DNA of 64,000 bases, from assembly GCF_039545455.1 (NCBI RefSeq), contig NZ_CP154467.1, positions 744,001 to 808,000 of the forward strand, read 5' to 3'. The notes beneath the pieces were generated by a model. That model had not been told where the DNA came from, did not search any database, and was given only the letters and a program-made list of their open reading frames with translations. Numbering within the stretch: the stretch's first letter is position 1; every line of letters starts with the position of its first letter. Below, piece after piece: positions 1-8,483 of the stretch. This DNA comes from Brucella sp. BE17. GTDB lineage: Bacteria > Pseudomonadota > Alphaproteobacteria > Rhizobiales > Rhizobiaceae. The translations under genes were made by a program, and so were the position numbers.

Positions 1-601
1 CTGGAATGAGTATCATTGTTCCACAGAACAGAGATCCGGCGGCTGGGATCATCGGGTCCATACCCGCGAAATTCCTGCCGAAAATAGCCGCTCCCGCATA
101 ACAAACGGTTGCTACAAGAATGGCGAGCTGTGCTCCTGCATCCTTTCCGACGCCTGTAAACGCTTCCATGCCGACGATGAGGCATATGCCCATAGCTCCA
201 ACAACCACACCGAAGAGTTTGCGGCTCGTGACGGCCTCGTGCCGTGTCAGCAGAAGTGTAAGCAAAAACGTGAAGATCGGAGAGGCTGCGTTCAAAATAG
301 TCGCAAGTCCCGCATCGACCGTGCGCTCAGCCCAGGCAATCAACGTAAAAGGCAGCACACTGTTGAGACAGGCCTGAAATGCAAAGCGTCTCCATATCAA
401 GCCGTCTCGCGGCAATTTCAAACCGCGCATATAAAGAACGAAAACAAGGATAGCCGACGCAATAAGGGTTCTGGCGGCAATCAGCGTGATTGGCGGAATG
501 GTCTCCACGCCGATTTTAATAAAACTGTAGGACGCGCCCCAAAGCCCCGAAAGGAACAAAAGCAGCAATAGTTCCTTCGCCATTCTCGTCTTGTGAGTCA
601 T
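1..601 (-). CDS. DMT-superfamily (EamA) transporter, C-terminus cut by window edge
   Basis: Reading the minus strand from the ATG at 601, an open frame of 200 codons runs off the left edge. The visible protein starts MTHKTRMAKELLLLLFLSG and contains the first EamA repeat: hydrophobic helices separated by short basic loops, with GLWGASYSFIKIGVE near the N-terminus and LNAASPIFTFLLTLLL about halfway, both typical of drug/metabolite transporter exporters. A second repeat is beginning at the edge. The gene is divergent from the ArsR regulator at 724, with only about 120 bp between them, so that regulator may control it. The substrate cannot be told from sequence. The family call is firm; the exact start is less so because no strong ribosome binding site is visible. 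Confidence 0.85.
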   Translation of the reverse strand, partial: MTHKTRMAKELLLLLFLSGLWGASYSFIKIGVETIPPITLIAARTLIASAILVFVLYMRGLKLPRDGLIWRRFAFQACLNSVLPFTLIAWAERTVDAGLATILNAASPIFTFLLTLLLTRHEAVTSRKLFGVVVGAMGICLIVGMEAFTGVGKDAGAQLAILVATVCYAGAAIFGRNFAGMDPMIPAAGSLFCGTMILIP

Positions 602-723
602 TTCGCATCCATTCTTATTGCGTCTTTCCAACACTGCTTAATTGAAATCTGGAACAGAATGCTTCGATGGCGAGCGAACTATTGCTTGCAGACAGCGTAA
701 GAGCGGACTGATAGATTCTAACC

Positions 724-1458
724 ATGGCAAATATCGTTTCTGGGAATACCATTGCCGAGGTTGCAAGCCTTATCGGTGATGCAGCACGCGCAAACATGCT
801 TTCAGCGCTAATGGGCGGACAGGCTCTGACTGCGGGAGAACTGGCGCGCTATGCTGGCGTGACGCCCCAGACAACGAGCGCACATCTTGCAAAGCTTACG
901 CAAGCAAAACTGGTTAGCGTCGAAAAACAGGGGCGCCACCGCTATTATCGCATTGCTTCATCCGAAGTTGCAGAGGCGGTTCATGCACTTATGACGTTAG
1001 CCGCAACAGGACCCAAGCGTTATCATCCGGTTGGACCGAAAGACCAAGCCTTGCGGCTTGCGCGCACCTGTTACGATCACATGGCAGGGCGCCTCGCTGT
1101 AGCCCTTGCGGATGGGCTGGCAGAAAAACACTATGTTCTGCTTTGTGACGGCGCAGGGCTTGTTACGGATGAGGGACGACGGTTTTTCTGTGATTTTGGT
1201 CTTGAACTGGAGAATGCCACACGCGGCAAACGGCCGCTGTGCCGGACCTGCCTCGATTGGAGCGAGCGGCGGCGCCATTTAGCCGGATGGCTGGGGGCCG
1301 CCTTGCTTGATCGCTCACTCGCTCTGGGCTGGGTCAGTCGTATGAGCGAAAATCGCGCGTTGCGCCTCACACGAAGCGGAGAGACAGGGTTTTTACGTCT
1401 ATTCGAGCTTTCGCCCGATTGGCGGTCTCCCACGCTTGAAATGTCGGATAGCTCATAA
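724..1458 (+). CDS. ArsR-family winged-helix transcriptional regulator
   Basis: This 244-residue protein has an ArsR-type winged-helix DNA-binding domain in residues 10-90, with a likely recognition helix around TPQTTSAHLAKL (47-58) and a basic wing GRHRYYRI (70-77). The C-terminal half is unusually long for ArsR and carries a conserved-looking CRTCLDWSERRRHLAG segment (174-189) with two cysteines that could sense metal or redox state. The canonical ArsR ELCVCDL metal site is absent, so arsenic sensing is not implied. The gene is divergent from the EamA transporter to its left, which is the natural candidate target. It overlaps the end of mazG by 6 bp tail to tail. Confidence 0.85.
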   Translation: MANIVSGNTIAEVASLIGDAARANMLSALMGGQALTAGELARYAGVTPQTTSAHLAKLTQAKLVSVEKQGRHRYYRIASSEVAEAVHALMTLAATGPKRYHPVGPKDQALRLARTCYDHMAGRLAVALADGLAEKHYVLLCDGAGLVTDEGRRFFCDFGLELENATRGKRPLCRTCLDWSERRRHLAGWLGAALLDRSLALGWVSRMSENRALRLTRSGETGFLRLFELSPDWRSPTLEMSDSS

Positions 1459-2277
1459 ACCCTTTTGCTTGGCCTCGATCCAGATATCTTCCATTTCATC
1501 GAGGTTTGCCGCCTCAAGGCTGCTGCCGGTTTCATCGAGCGCTTTTTCGATGAAGTGAAAACGCCGCCGGAATTTATCATTTGCCGCGATCAGTGCGATT
1601 TCGGGATCCAGTTCCAGATGTCGACCGAGATTGACCATAGCAAACAGAAGATCGCCATATTCCTCCTGGATTTCAGTTTTTTTGCCTTCAGCCATTGCTT
1701 CCTTCAACTCGACCGTCTCCTCGGCAATCTTGTCGAGGATCGGCGCTGCCTCGCTCCAGTCGAAACCGACTTTCGCCGCCTTCTGCTGCAATTTCAAGGC
1801 GCGAAGCAGAGCAGGGAAGGCGCGTGGAATGTCGTCGAGAAAACCAGTACTTTCATTCGTGTCAAGACCAAGCTTTGCGCGTCGTTCGGCACGCTCGGCC
1901 TTTTCCTGCGCTTTTATGCGGCCCCATGCCCCCTTGGCCATGCCTGCATTTCGGGCTTCTTCATCACCGAATACGTGCGGGTGCCTGCGGATCATCTTGT
2001 GCGTGATCGCCTGCACTACATCGCCGAAATCGAAACTGCCTTGTTCTTCCGCCATGCGGGCATGAAAGACGACCTGAAGCAGCAAATCGCCCAGTTCCTC
2101 GCATAAGTCGTCCATGTCATCGCGCTCGATAGCGTCGAGAACTTCATAGGTCTCTTCAAGCGTATAGGGTACGATTGAGCGGAAATCCTGTTTCACGTCC
2201 CACGGGCAACCGGTCTGGGGATCGCGGAGTGACCTCATTATTTCAAGAAGGCGGTCGATATTGCGGGAAGGTTTCAT
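1453..2277 (-). CDS. mazG: Nucleoside triphosphate pyrophosphohydrolase MazG
   Basis: This 274-residue protein contains two MazG all-alpha NTP pyrophosphatase domains. The N-terminal one has LEETYEVLDAI and EELGDLLLQVVFHA around residues 40-75, supplying the EExxE and ExxD magnesium ligands. The C-terminal one has AEETVELKEA and EEYGDLLFAMV around residues 185-215. MazG hydrolyses NTPs, including aberrant nucleotides, to NMP and pyrophosphate, and in some bacteria lowers ppGpp. Length and domain order match the housekeeping two-domain form rather than the short single-domain proteins. It is transcribed alone, convergent with the ArsR gene. Confidence 0.95.
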   Translation of the reverse strand: MKPSRNIDRLLEIMRSLRDPQTGCPWDVKQDFRSIVPYTLEETYEVLDAIERDDMDDLCEELGDLLLQVVFHARMAEEQGSFDFGDVVQAITHKMIRRHPHVFGDEEARNAGMAKGAWGRIKAQEKAERAERRAKLGLDTNESTGFLDDIPRAFPALLRALKLQQKAAKVGFDWSEAAPILDKIAEETVELKEAMAEGKKTEIQEEYGDLLFAMVNLGRHLELDPEIALIAANDKFRRRFHFIEKALDETGSSLEAANLDEMEDIWIEAKQKGL

Positions 2278-2437
2278 CTGCGCTCCATCAGACTGTGTTA
2301 ATCAGCCAGACTTTGTTAATCCAGTGGGCAGCTTCGAAGAAATCGCCCGGCGCGGCTTGCAGTCTGTTGTCGATTTTGCATAGTCAACCCGGGATCGCAC
2401 ATTGGGGCGGCATGTTCAACAAGTGGATATCTGAACG

Positions 2438-3445
2438 ATGACAATTCTTGTGACTGGTGGCGCCGGCTATATCGGTTCCCATACCTGCGTCCAGCTGATA
2501 GAGGCAGGCCACGATGTGGTGGTGGTCGATAATTTCGACAACTCCAATCCGGAAGCACTGCATCGCATCGAGAAGATCGCCGGGCGCGCGCCCATCCGCG
2601 AGCCGGGCGATATTCGTGACCGTAGCTTTCTTGAGCAGGTCATCACGCGCCATAAATGCACCGGTGTGATCCATTTTGCTGGCCTCAAGGCGGTGGGCGA
2701 ATCAAGTGAAAAGCCGCTGCATTATTATGATTGCAATGTGCTCGGTACGCTCAGGCTTTTGCAGGCCATGGAGGCAACCGGGGTAAAAAAGCTCGTTTTC
2801 AGCTCCTCTGCCACCGTTTATGGTGATCCGCAAAAGCTGCCCATCACCGAGGATCAGCAACTTAGCGCCACCAATCCTTACGGCCGCACAAAACTCGTCA
2901 TAGAGGACATGTTGCGCGATCTCTATAACGGCGACAAGAGCTGGGCCATTGCGATCCTGCGCTATTTCAATCCCGTCGGTGCGCATGAAAGCGGGCTGAT
3001 TGGCGAAGACCCCAAGGGTATTCCCAACAATCTCATGCCGATCATCGCGCAAGTTGCAACCGGACGCCGTGAAAAGCTCAACATATGGGGCAATGATTAT
3101 CCCACACCGGACGGTACGGGTGTGCGCGATTATATCCATGTCGTCGATCTGGCAGCAGGCCATCTCAAGGCGTTGAAAAAACTGGAAGATCCGCAATGCT
3201 TTTCTGTCAATCTCGGAACGGGGCAGGGATACAGCGTTCTGGATGTCGTCAAGGCGTTTGAGCATGTCTCGAACCGTCAGATCAATTATGAGATTGCACC
3301 GCGCCGACCTGGCGATGTGGCCGAATGCTATGCGGACCCGGCCTTTGCCAAACAATTCCTTGGCTGGTCCGCGGAAAAAAACTTACGTGAAATGTGTCAG
3401 GATATGTGGAACTGGCAGTCGAAGAATCCGAACGGCTACGAGTGA
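2438..3445 (+). CDS. galE: UDP-glucose 4-epimerase
   Basis: This 335-residue extended short-chain dehydrogenase interconverts UDP-glucose and UDP-galactose. It opens with the NAD-binding Rossmann motif GGAGYIG (7-13). The active site SSSATVYG (122-129) and the YGRTK pair (Tyr148, Lys152) are intact, as is the substrate-loop sequence RYFNPVGAHESG. UDP-galactose feeds lipopolysaccharide and exopolysaccharide sugars, and galE is needed for full LPS in Brucella. It stands alone, divergent from mazG with a 160 bp spacer. The start ATG at 2438 gives the expected N-terminus directly at the nucleotide-binding strand. Confidence 0.96.
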   Translation: MTILVTGGAGYIGSHTCVQLIEAGHDVVVVDNFDNSNPEALHRIEKIAGRAPIREPGDIRDRSFLEQVITRHKCTGVIHFAGLKAVGESSEKPLHYYDCNVLGTLRLLQAMEATGVKKLVFSSSATVYGDPQKLPITEDQQLSATNPYGRTKLVIEDMLRDLYNGDKSWAIAILRYFNPVGAHESGLIGEDPKGIPNNLMPIIAQVATGRREKLNIWGNDYPTPDGTGVRDYIHVVDLAAGHLKALKKLEDPQCFSVNLGTGQGYSVLDVVKAFEHVSNRQINYEIAPRRPGDVAECYADPAFAKQFLGWSAEKNLREMCQDMWNWQSKNPNGYE

Positions 3446-3577
3446 GCACGAAACGCCCGCGCAGCTCATGGAAACGGTTCGCGTGACATGAGGCTACCGC
3501 AGCTTCTTTCAATATGATCTACCGGGACGATACAGCACGCGATTCTGATCGCGTGCCGAATGGGATGGAATAAGAGA

Positions 3578-4543
3578 ATGCGATTTTTGCCGGATAAATT
3601 CACGTCCATGCTGATCGTGACGATCCTGCTGGCATCCATATTGCCTGTACAGGGAGAATTCGCCACGTGGTTTGCACTTGCCACCAAGATCGCGGTCGGA
3701 CTTTTGTTCTTCCTGCATGGAGCACGGCTTTCGCGTGAGGCAGTCATTGCCGGTGTAACGCATTGGCGGCTGCATCTGGCGGTGCTTGCATCGACTTTCG
3801 TGCTGTTTCCCTTGCTAGGGCTTCTCGCCGGATGGGCTGTCCCGGGCTTGGCAAAATCAGCATTCTATACCGGGATCCTCTATCTCTGTGTACTCCCTTC
3901 CACTGTCCAGTCGTCAATCGCCTTCACCTCGATGGCGCACGGCAATGTCTCGGCGGCAATCGTTTCAGCCTCGGCCTCCAATATTTTTGGCATGTTTCTC
4001 ACCCCAATTCTGGTGGGTCTACTCTTGGCGGTTAATACCGGAGGAGGGGGTATCTCGCTCGACGCCCTTGAATCAATCCTGCTTCAACTGCTGGCTCCCT
4101 TCGTTCTTGGCCAGATATTGCAGCCCTGGATCGGCGACTTCATGCGCAGAAACGGCAGGCCGCTCAGTTTCGTCGACCGTGGATCAATCCTGATGGTAGT
4201 CTATCTCGCTTTCAGCGAAGCAATCGTCGAAGGTCTGTGGCGCAGCGTGTCGTGGGAAGACCTTGGCATGATGATCTGCATTGATGTCCTGCTTCTGGTT
4301 ATTGTTCTGCTTGCAACATGGTATGGTAGCAAATGGTTGGGATTCAATCGCCCCGACCGCGTAACTATCCTGTTTTGCGGCTCGAAAAAGAGCCTTGCCA
4401 GTGGTGCGCCAATGGCTAACGCCATATTTGCAGGTGCCAGCGTCGGCAGCATCGTATTGCCGCTGATGCTGTTTCATCAAATACAGTTGATGGCCTGTGC
4501 GGTGATTGCCAAAAAACTCGGAAGCGTTAAAGAACCGGAATAA
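3578..4543 (+). CDS. Bile acid:sodium symporter family protein (YfeH-like)
   Basis: A 321-residue protein with about ten hydrophobic segments and the SBF-like fold. LLFFLHGARLSREAV near residue 45 and LPSTVQSSIAFTSMAHGN near residue 110 match the conserved crossover motifs of YfeH-type members, and FCGSKKSLASGAPMANAIF near residue 270 is the family's C-terminal signature. Such proteins are sodium-coupled organic anion carriers of the inner membrane; the substrate is unknown. An in-frame ATG at 3560 would add six residues, but the ATG at 3578 has a better-placed GGGATGGAA upstream. The next gene begins 5 bp after its stop, so the two are probably co-transcribed. Confidence 0.88.
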   Translation: MRFLPDKFTSMLIVTILLASILPVQGEFATWFALATKIAVGLLFFLHGARLSREAVIAGVTHWRLHLAVLASTFVLFPLLGLLAGWAVPGLAKSAFYTGILYLCVLPSTVQSSIAFTSMAHGNVSAAIVSASASNIFGMFLTPILVGLLLAVNTGGGGISLDALESILLQLLAPFVLGQILQPWIGDFMRRNGRPLSFVDRGSILMVVYLAFSEAIVEGLWRSVSWEDLGMMICIDVLLLVIVLLATWYGSKWLGFNRPDRVTILFCGSKKSLASGAPMANAIFAGASVGSIVLPLMLFHQIQLMACAVIAKKLGSVKEPE

Positions 4544-4547
4544 ATAT

Positions 4548-5378
4548 ATGTCTCATAAAGATAATCAGTCATTTGACGAGGATGCGCTCGCGGAGGCTTA
4601 TGACCGGGCTCTGGCACTGGAAAAATCCGGCGATTTCGATGCTGCTGCAAAGGCCTATGAAGAAGTTCTCGCCATTGATCCAGACGATCACGGTGGTGCG
4701 GCAGTGCGACTTGCTAGTATGGGACGCGGCGCGGTACCATTAAAAGCGCCGGACGCTTACGTGGCAACCCTTTTCGATCAGCATGCGGAAATGTTTGACA
4801 CAATCCTTGTCGACCAGCTCGGTTATGACGTGCCGTTACAGTTGCGCGAAATTTTGCTGGAAATCGACGACAGCTTTTACCGGCAGCGTATGCTCGATCT
4901 TGGCTGCGGCACAGGACTTTCCGCTGATGCGCTCGATGATCTGGCGGCGCACAAAACCGGCGTGGATATTTCCGAAAACATGATCGAGGTTGCTTTTGAG
5001 AAAGGCGATTACGACGCGCTTTTCGTGGGCGAGGCGGTGCGGTTTCTGGAAAGCACTGCCGAAGACGCATGGGACTTGATCGTTGCAACCGACGTTTTGC
5101 CCTATATGGGTGAACTGAAACGTTTCTTTGCCGGTGTGGCAGCGCATCTGGAGCGTGGCGGCTATTTCGGCTTTTCAAGCGAAACTTTGGATGACGACCG
5201 GCTTGCTGGCCGCGCCTTCATGGTTGGCGATTATCAACGCTTCGCACACGCGCAGGCTTATGTAACTGCTCAACTGGAGGCGCATGGAATGCAATGCCTG
5301 CGCTGTGAGAATATCACTGTGCGTAGCGAACAAAGCATACCAGTATCCGGCCATCTCTATGTTGCGCATAAGCGCTAA
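4548..5378 (+). CDS. TPR-containing SAM-dependent methyltransferase
   Basis: A 276-residue protein. Residues 12-45 form a single tetratricopeptide-like helical hairpin (ALALEKSGDFDAAAKAYEEV). This is followed by a class I methyltransferase domain with the SAM-binding motif LDLGCGTG (116-123) and a second acidic strand HKTGVDISENM. The fold identifies S-adenosylmethionine-dependent methyl transfer; the acceptor is not evident. The start ATG at 4548 is chosen over an in-frame start at 4506, which would lie inside the preceding gene. It sits 5 bp after the symporter gene and is probably in the same transcript. Similar TPR-methyltransferase proteins are common and uncharacterised in Rhizobiales. 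Confidence 0.85.
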   Translation: MSHKDNQSFDEDALAEAYDRALALEKSGDFDAAAKAYEEVLAIDPDDHGGAAVRLASMGRGAVPLKAPDAYVATLFDQHAEMFDTILVDQLGYDVPLQLREILLEIDDSFYRQRMLDLGCGTGLSADALDDLAAHKTGVDISENMIEVAFEKGDYDALFVGEAVRFLESTAEDAWDLIVATDVLPYMGELKRFFAGVAAHLERGGYFGFSSETLDDDRLAGRAFMVGDYQRFAHAQAYVTAQLEAHGMQCLRCENITVRSEQSIPVSGHLYVAHKR

Positions 5379-5960
5379 AGATTAAGGACTTTGGAAAACA
5401 TCAATTGGACGAGCTATGGCGCTTTGATCGTTGTGAGCTGCAATAAGAAAGCTTATCTTACTGAATAGTTTAGTTCCATAATCCATGTTATGCGACTGCG
5501 AGAGTTAGAGCCGCCGCGGGTTCTTTGGCTGACAATCAAGCTCATAATTGCGTAACAGGCGAAAGAACACGTGTGCGCAGTTTGTGAGAGCTGTCGGGAT
5601 CATCACTCCTCAAGCTTCTCTAAGACATCGACACTTGATGGAAAAAGTTTTTCGTGATCATAGCGGGCGTTGAGGCATCTATCGTTCTCTGGATTTCTAG
5701 AGATCGCCCGCCTCATATGTTCTTCCGGCTATCGCATCGATACTTCGTTGTTTTCTGCAACACTCACAATAAAAAAGGCCGGGGCAAAATGCACCGACCT
5801 TCCTCATCATCGTCTCGTTACCTCTGCCAGTACATCCGTGGTCAAAAGCTAAAACGATGCAGGTTCTGCGAGCGACAAGTAGTTCCAGCGCTCTTAAGCA
5901 AAACCGTTAACTGAAATAGATAATCAGACATTGTGTTCAAATTAGGCCAGACTATTTTAT
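5379..5960. other. Gene-poor stretch downstream of the methyltransferase gene
   Basis: No open frame here has both a credible ribosome binding site and protein-like composition. The right third holds the 3' untranslated region and terminator of the 27-residue gene that starts at 6044. The left part (5379-5770) shows no hairpin with a T-tract and no recognisable RNA. Confidence 0.6.
5771..5801 (-). terminator. Intrinsic terminator of the 27-residue gene
   Basis: On the minus strand an 11-bp stem (AAGGTCGGTGC with GCCCCGGCCTT; one mismatch and one G-U pair) with an ATTTT loop is followed by TTTTTTATTG. It lies 160 bp beyond the stop of the 27-residue gene and nothing else on that strand would use it. 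Confidence 0.75.
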
Positions 5961-6044
5961 TTATGAAAGATAGCCTAAAAGCCATAGGACCAAAACCACC
6001 GGGATTGGAATTCCGATAAGCCATAAGAGACCGCCTTTAAACAT
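5961..6044 (-). CDS. Tiny hydrophobic membrane peptide (27 residues), EcfG-type promoter
   Basis: A 27-codon gene starts at the ATG ending at 6042 and encodes a peptide beginning MFKGGLLWLIGIPIP and ending WLLGYLS. Apart from the N-terminal lysine it is entirely hydrophobic, long enough for one transmembrane helix with a Pro-containing centre. Evidence that it is real: a perfect AAGGAGG five bases before the start, a GGAAC-N16-CGTT promoter 32 bp upstream of the start codon on the same strand, and a terminator 160 bp downstream. It is too short for ordinary gene callers. A 60-codon frame overlapping it in another phase has no ribosome site. The function is unknown; promoter type suggests induction in the general stress response. 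Confidence 0.78.
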   Translation of the reverse strand: MFKGGLLWLIGIPIPVVLVLWLLGYLS

Positions 6045-6075
6045 ATGTTCCTCCTTGGAATTTCTGTCTCTCATA

Positions 6076-6100
6076 AACGATGCAGCACGTTATTGGTTCC
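6076..6100 (-). promoter_or_regulatory. EcfG-type (general stress sigma) promoter
   Basis: On the minus strand GGAAC (6100-6096) and CGTT (6079-6076) are separated by exactly 16 bp. This is the consensus recognised by the alphaproteobacterial general stress sigma factor EcfG (RpoE1 in Brucella). The implied transcription start near 6069 leaves a leader of about 25 nt that contains the AAGGAGG of the 27-residue gene. Confidence 0.8.
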
Positions 6101-6272
6101 CACTCATGGTAAACTTCATGCAATTTTTGGAAAGCGCTGCAGCACGTTTGCCAGCCGACGAAGGCCCCCCTCGCCTAACGCCCCTGCGACACCTTGATTA
6201 TGTTCGGTGTCACTATCCCTATAGCGTTTAGAATTCTGGCCGCCTATATTTCTCTCATCCACCTCTGACATT

Positions 6273-6297
6273 GGAACTCCGGATGCAACAAGACGTT
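6273..6297 (+). promoter_or_regulatory. EcfG-type (general stress sigma) promoter
   Basis: GGAAC (6273-6277), 16 bp, CGTT (6294-6297): an exact EcfG consensus pointing toward the 79-residue gene at 6320. The expected start near 6304 would place the AAGGAGG at 6305 almost at the 5' end, giving a very short leader. It is divergent from the promoter at 6076-6100, 170 bp away. Confidence 0.8.
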
Positions 6298-6319
6298 AAA
6301 TCAAAAGGAGGTGAACACC

Positions 6320-6559
6320 ATGTCAGTCCGTTTTCAAATTACTGCCCTGCTCAGTTTGATGGTCAACGCTGTTGTTTTCGGCGTAGGGGCCATAACTGTA
6401 TTATCAATTCCCAGCCTGGCGGAGAAAGCCGCTTACCTGCTTCCGGTTACGGTCGGTATAAGTGTCGTAACCAGCCCCTTCATCGCTTGGTTTATCGCTC
6501 CCCGTCTACGTAACAGATATTGGCAAAAGCGGCGTTTTAACGAAGAAACGGTATCGTAG
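6320..6559 (+). CDS. Small two-helix membrane protein (79 residues), EcfG-type promoter
   Basis: This 79-residue protein has two transmembrane helices, roughly residues 5-28 (ITALLSLMVNAVVFGVGAI) and 40-62 (LLPVTVGISVVTSPFIAWF), and a basic cytoplasmic tail (RLRNRYWQKRR). An AAGGAGG lies eight bases before the ATG at 6320, which is why this start is preferred to the GTG at 6311 that overlaps the ribosome site. A GGAAC-N16-CGTT promoter sits immediately upstream. Related small proteins occur in rhizobia as hypothetical proteins. It is divergent from another tiny stress-promoter membrane gene, which suggests a shared role in the envelope under stress, but no function is known. Confidence 0.82.
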   Translation: MSVRFQITALLSLMVNAVVFGVGAITVLSIPSLAEKAAYLLPVTVGISVVTSPFIAWFIAPRLRNRYWQKRRFNEETVS

Positions 6560-6686
6560 CGTTCGAGTTTCTAACGCCGTCACGATACATATGGAAATTT
6601 GAAAACGAATAAAATTGAACGAAACGCTAAAATTATTAGCGATCTATAAGAACGTCTCGATTAAATATCGGCCAAGTCATTGATTT

Positions 6687-6762
6687 TGGTGAGCGCGCAG
6701 GGATTCGAACCCTGGACCTACTGATTAAAAGTCAGTTGCTCTACCGGCTGAGCTACGCGCTC
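6687..6762 (-). tRNA. tRNA-Lys (anticodon UUU)
   Basis: The minus strand folds into a complete cloverleaf. The acceptor is GAGCGCG paired with CGCGCTC. The D arm contains TAGCTCAG. The anticodon stem-loop ACTGACTTTTAATCAGT carries TTT at the anticodon. The T arm contains GGTTCGAATCC, and CCA is encoded at 6689-6687. Confidence 0.97.
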
Positions 6763-6952
6763 CCTCAAAGGGCAAATCACCCCGGGAAGTGGGGCGGAAC
6801 ATAAGGGTGAGATTGGAAATGGTCAACACCGGAAAAACATGTTTCTACAATATAATTTAAAAAATAAATCTGATCACAAAATCTGCTCCGCAAAGTCGCT
6901 GGTGCGCCATGATGTGACGTTCTACCTATTGAAAATCTGTATGGAAAATATT

Positions 6953-6980
6953 GAAAACCGCCCCCAAAAGGGGCGGTTTT
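6953..6980 (-). terminator. Intrinsic terminator of the BA14K gene
   Basis: AAAACCGCCCC with GGGGCGGTTTT forms a strong stem with a short loop, ending in TTTT in either direction. It begins 20 bp after the BA14K stop codon. It could also stop transcription entering from the left. Confidence 0.85.
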
Positions 6981-6999
6981 GTAACGCAGGAATTTCTCT

Positions 7000-7530
7000 T
7001 TAGCGATAAGGTGAATTGCACTGGCGGCGCGGTCCATTATAGGGCTGGAACGTGTTATCCGAGGCCCTATAAGACCTATAGCGGCTATAGCACCACTGAA
7101 CGTGCGAATTACTATAGCCGGGTGCACGATAGACACGCTGCGGAGGAGGCGAAGCTATTGCGCCACCCATAATCGCCCCAGCACCGAACGCGGCCAGCGG
7201 ATACCACCAGCCATCATTATGCCGGCGATAGCCGCGCCGATAATCACGATAGCCGCGATGACCGTTCCAATAACCATTGCGATGGCGAGGAGCGTTCCAA
7301 TCGTGACGCGGTCCACGGCGCGGACCGTTCCAGCGATCACGGTGCCTGTTACCACGCCATTGACCGCCGCCGCCGCGCCGCCAACGATCATCACGTACCT
7401 GCTGTACGTTTTCGTTGCCGACAAGTGGCGCTGATGGAGCCATTGGCACGGCTGCTACAGGAACCACGGCGCTGACAAGGAAGCTCGCACCAATCAATCC
7501 CACAAACATCTTTCTGAAGCTGCTCTTCAT
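7000..7530 (-). CDS. BA14K family protein, secreted, Arg/Gly/Trp-rich
   Basis: A 176-residue exported protein. The start ATG at 7530 ([14 protein letters not shown]) follows AGGAGA; ten further codons upstream in frame have no ribosome site. Residues 1-28 form a signal peptide ending near VPVAAVPMA. The middle (about 50-115) is dominated by Arg, Gly, His, Asn and Trp in repeats such as [21 protein letters not shown] hydrophobic Gly-rich segment, [15 protein letters not shown], follows. The C-terminal 40 residues contain the BA14K signature with [12 protein letters not shown] and [17 protein letters not shown]14K is the Brucella abortus 14 kDa lectin-like immunoreactive antigen family; mannose binding is reported for that member only. 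This one is longer because of the RG-rich insertion. Confidence 0.9.
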   Translation of the reverse strand: MKSSFRKMFVGLIGASFLVSAVVPVAAVPMAPSAPLVGNENVQQVRDDRWRRGGGGQWRGNRHRDRWNGPRRGPRHDWNAPRHRNGYWNGHRGYRDYRRGYRRHNDGWWYPLAAFGAGAIMGGAIASPPPQRVYRAPGYSNSHVQWCYSRYRSYRASDNTFQPYNGPRRQCNSPYR

Positions 7531-7709
7531 ATGCTTCTCCTCTTCAGGTCCCTGCATCATGCGGTTAATTACATGAATGCGAGCTGAACACAGATAACGA
7601 TCATGCCCTATATTATGATCCCTGCAAATCGCTAAATATTTTCAGCTATAGCGACAGAGGCAATTTGACCTCTGGAAAATTCAGAACAAAGCGGCCATAT
7701 GCTGCCATC

Positions 7710-8471
7710 ATGACAAAGCCACGCCCGCTCGGCAATTTACACCATAAACCGCAAAGAGAACGCGACGATCTCGACGTCCGGTTCCTGCCAGCGATTGCCG
7801 ACGCCTCTCCCGTAGACTGGCTTGTTGCGGAAGGTCTGACCCAATATGAAGACTCGCTTGCTTTCATGGAAGCGCGTGTGCAGGCCATACGGGAAGGCAC
7901 AGCCAATGAACTCATTTGGCTGGTTGAGCACCCTCCCCTTTACACGGCCGGCACAAGCGCGCGTGTGGAAGACCTTCTGACGCCCGATAGCCTGCCTGTC
8001 TTCAATACCGGTCGTGGTGGAGAATATACCTATCACGGTCCTGGCCAACGTGTGGCCTATGTGATGCTGGATCTCAAACGCCGGCGTGAGGATGTCCGCG
8101 CCTTCGTGGCAGCCCTTGAACAATGGATCATATCCAGCCTTGCTGAATTCAACGTGAAAGGCGAACGCCGTGAAGATCGTGTCGGCGTCTGGGTTGCACG
8201 ACCCGAAAAGCCACGTCTTGCCGATGGGGCAATGTGCGAAGACAAGATTGCCGCCATCGGCATTCGCCTGCGACGTTGGGTCAGTTTTCACGGCATTGCG
8301 ATCAATGTCGAGCCGGAGCTTGGCAATTACAGCGGCATTGTCCCATGTGGAATTTCCGAACATGGCGTCACCAGCCTCGTCGATCTTGGCCTTCCACTAA
8401 CAATGGACGATCTGGACATCGCGTTGGGGCGCACTTTTGAAACGATTTTTGGAGCTCGGCAGCCTCTATAG
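7710..8471 (+). CDS. lipB: Octanoyltransferase LipB
   Basis: A 253-residue lipoyl(octanoyl)-ACP:protein transferase, which moves octanoate from acyl-carrier protein to lipoyl domains, the first step of endogenous lipoate synthesis. Conserved motifs are intact: [12 protein letters not shown] (102-113), the catalytic lysine in DKIAAIG (Lys179) and the catalytic cysteine in [10 protein letters not shown] (Cys213). The start is uncertain. ATG at 7710 is used; an in-frame TTG at 7665 preceded by AGAGG would add 15 residues of low-complexity sequence. Monocistronic and convergent with the DMT exporter. Confidence 0.93.
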   Translation: MTKPRPLGNLHHKPQRERDDLDVRFLPAIADASPVDWLVAEGLTQYEDSLAFMEARVQAIREGTANELIWLVEHPPLYTAGTSARVEDLLTPDSLPVFNTGRGGEYTYHGPGQRVAYVMLDLKRRREDVRAFVAALEQWIISSLAEFNVKGERREDRVGVWVARPEKPRLADGAMCEDKIAAIGIRLRRWVSFHGIAINVEPELGNYSGIVPCGISEHGVTSLVDLGLPLTMDDLDIALGRTFETIFGARQPL

Positions 8472-8483
8472 GCGGCACGCATT

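Noticed and set aside
5842..6024. 60-codon minus-strand frame overlapping the 27-residue gene
   Set aside because: Its start lies inside the 27-residue gene with no ribosome site, whereas the shorter gene has a perfect AAGGAGG.
7596..7621. Possible EcfG promoter upstream of the BA14K gene (GGATC-N17-CGTT, minus strand)
   Set aside because: The -35 element has a mismatch at a core position (GGATC for GGAAC); too weak to claim beside three exact matches.
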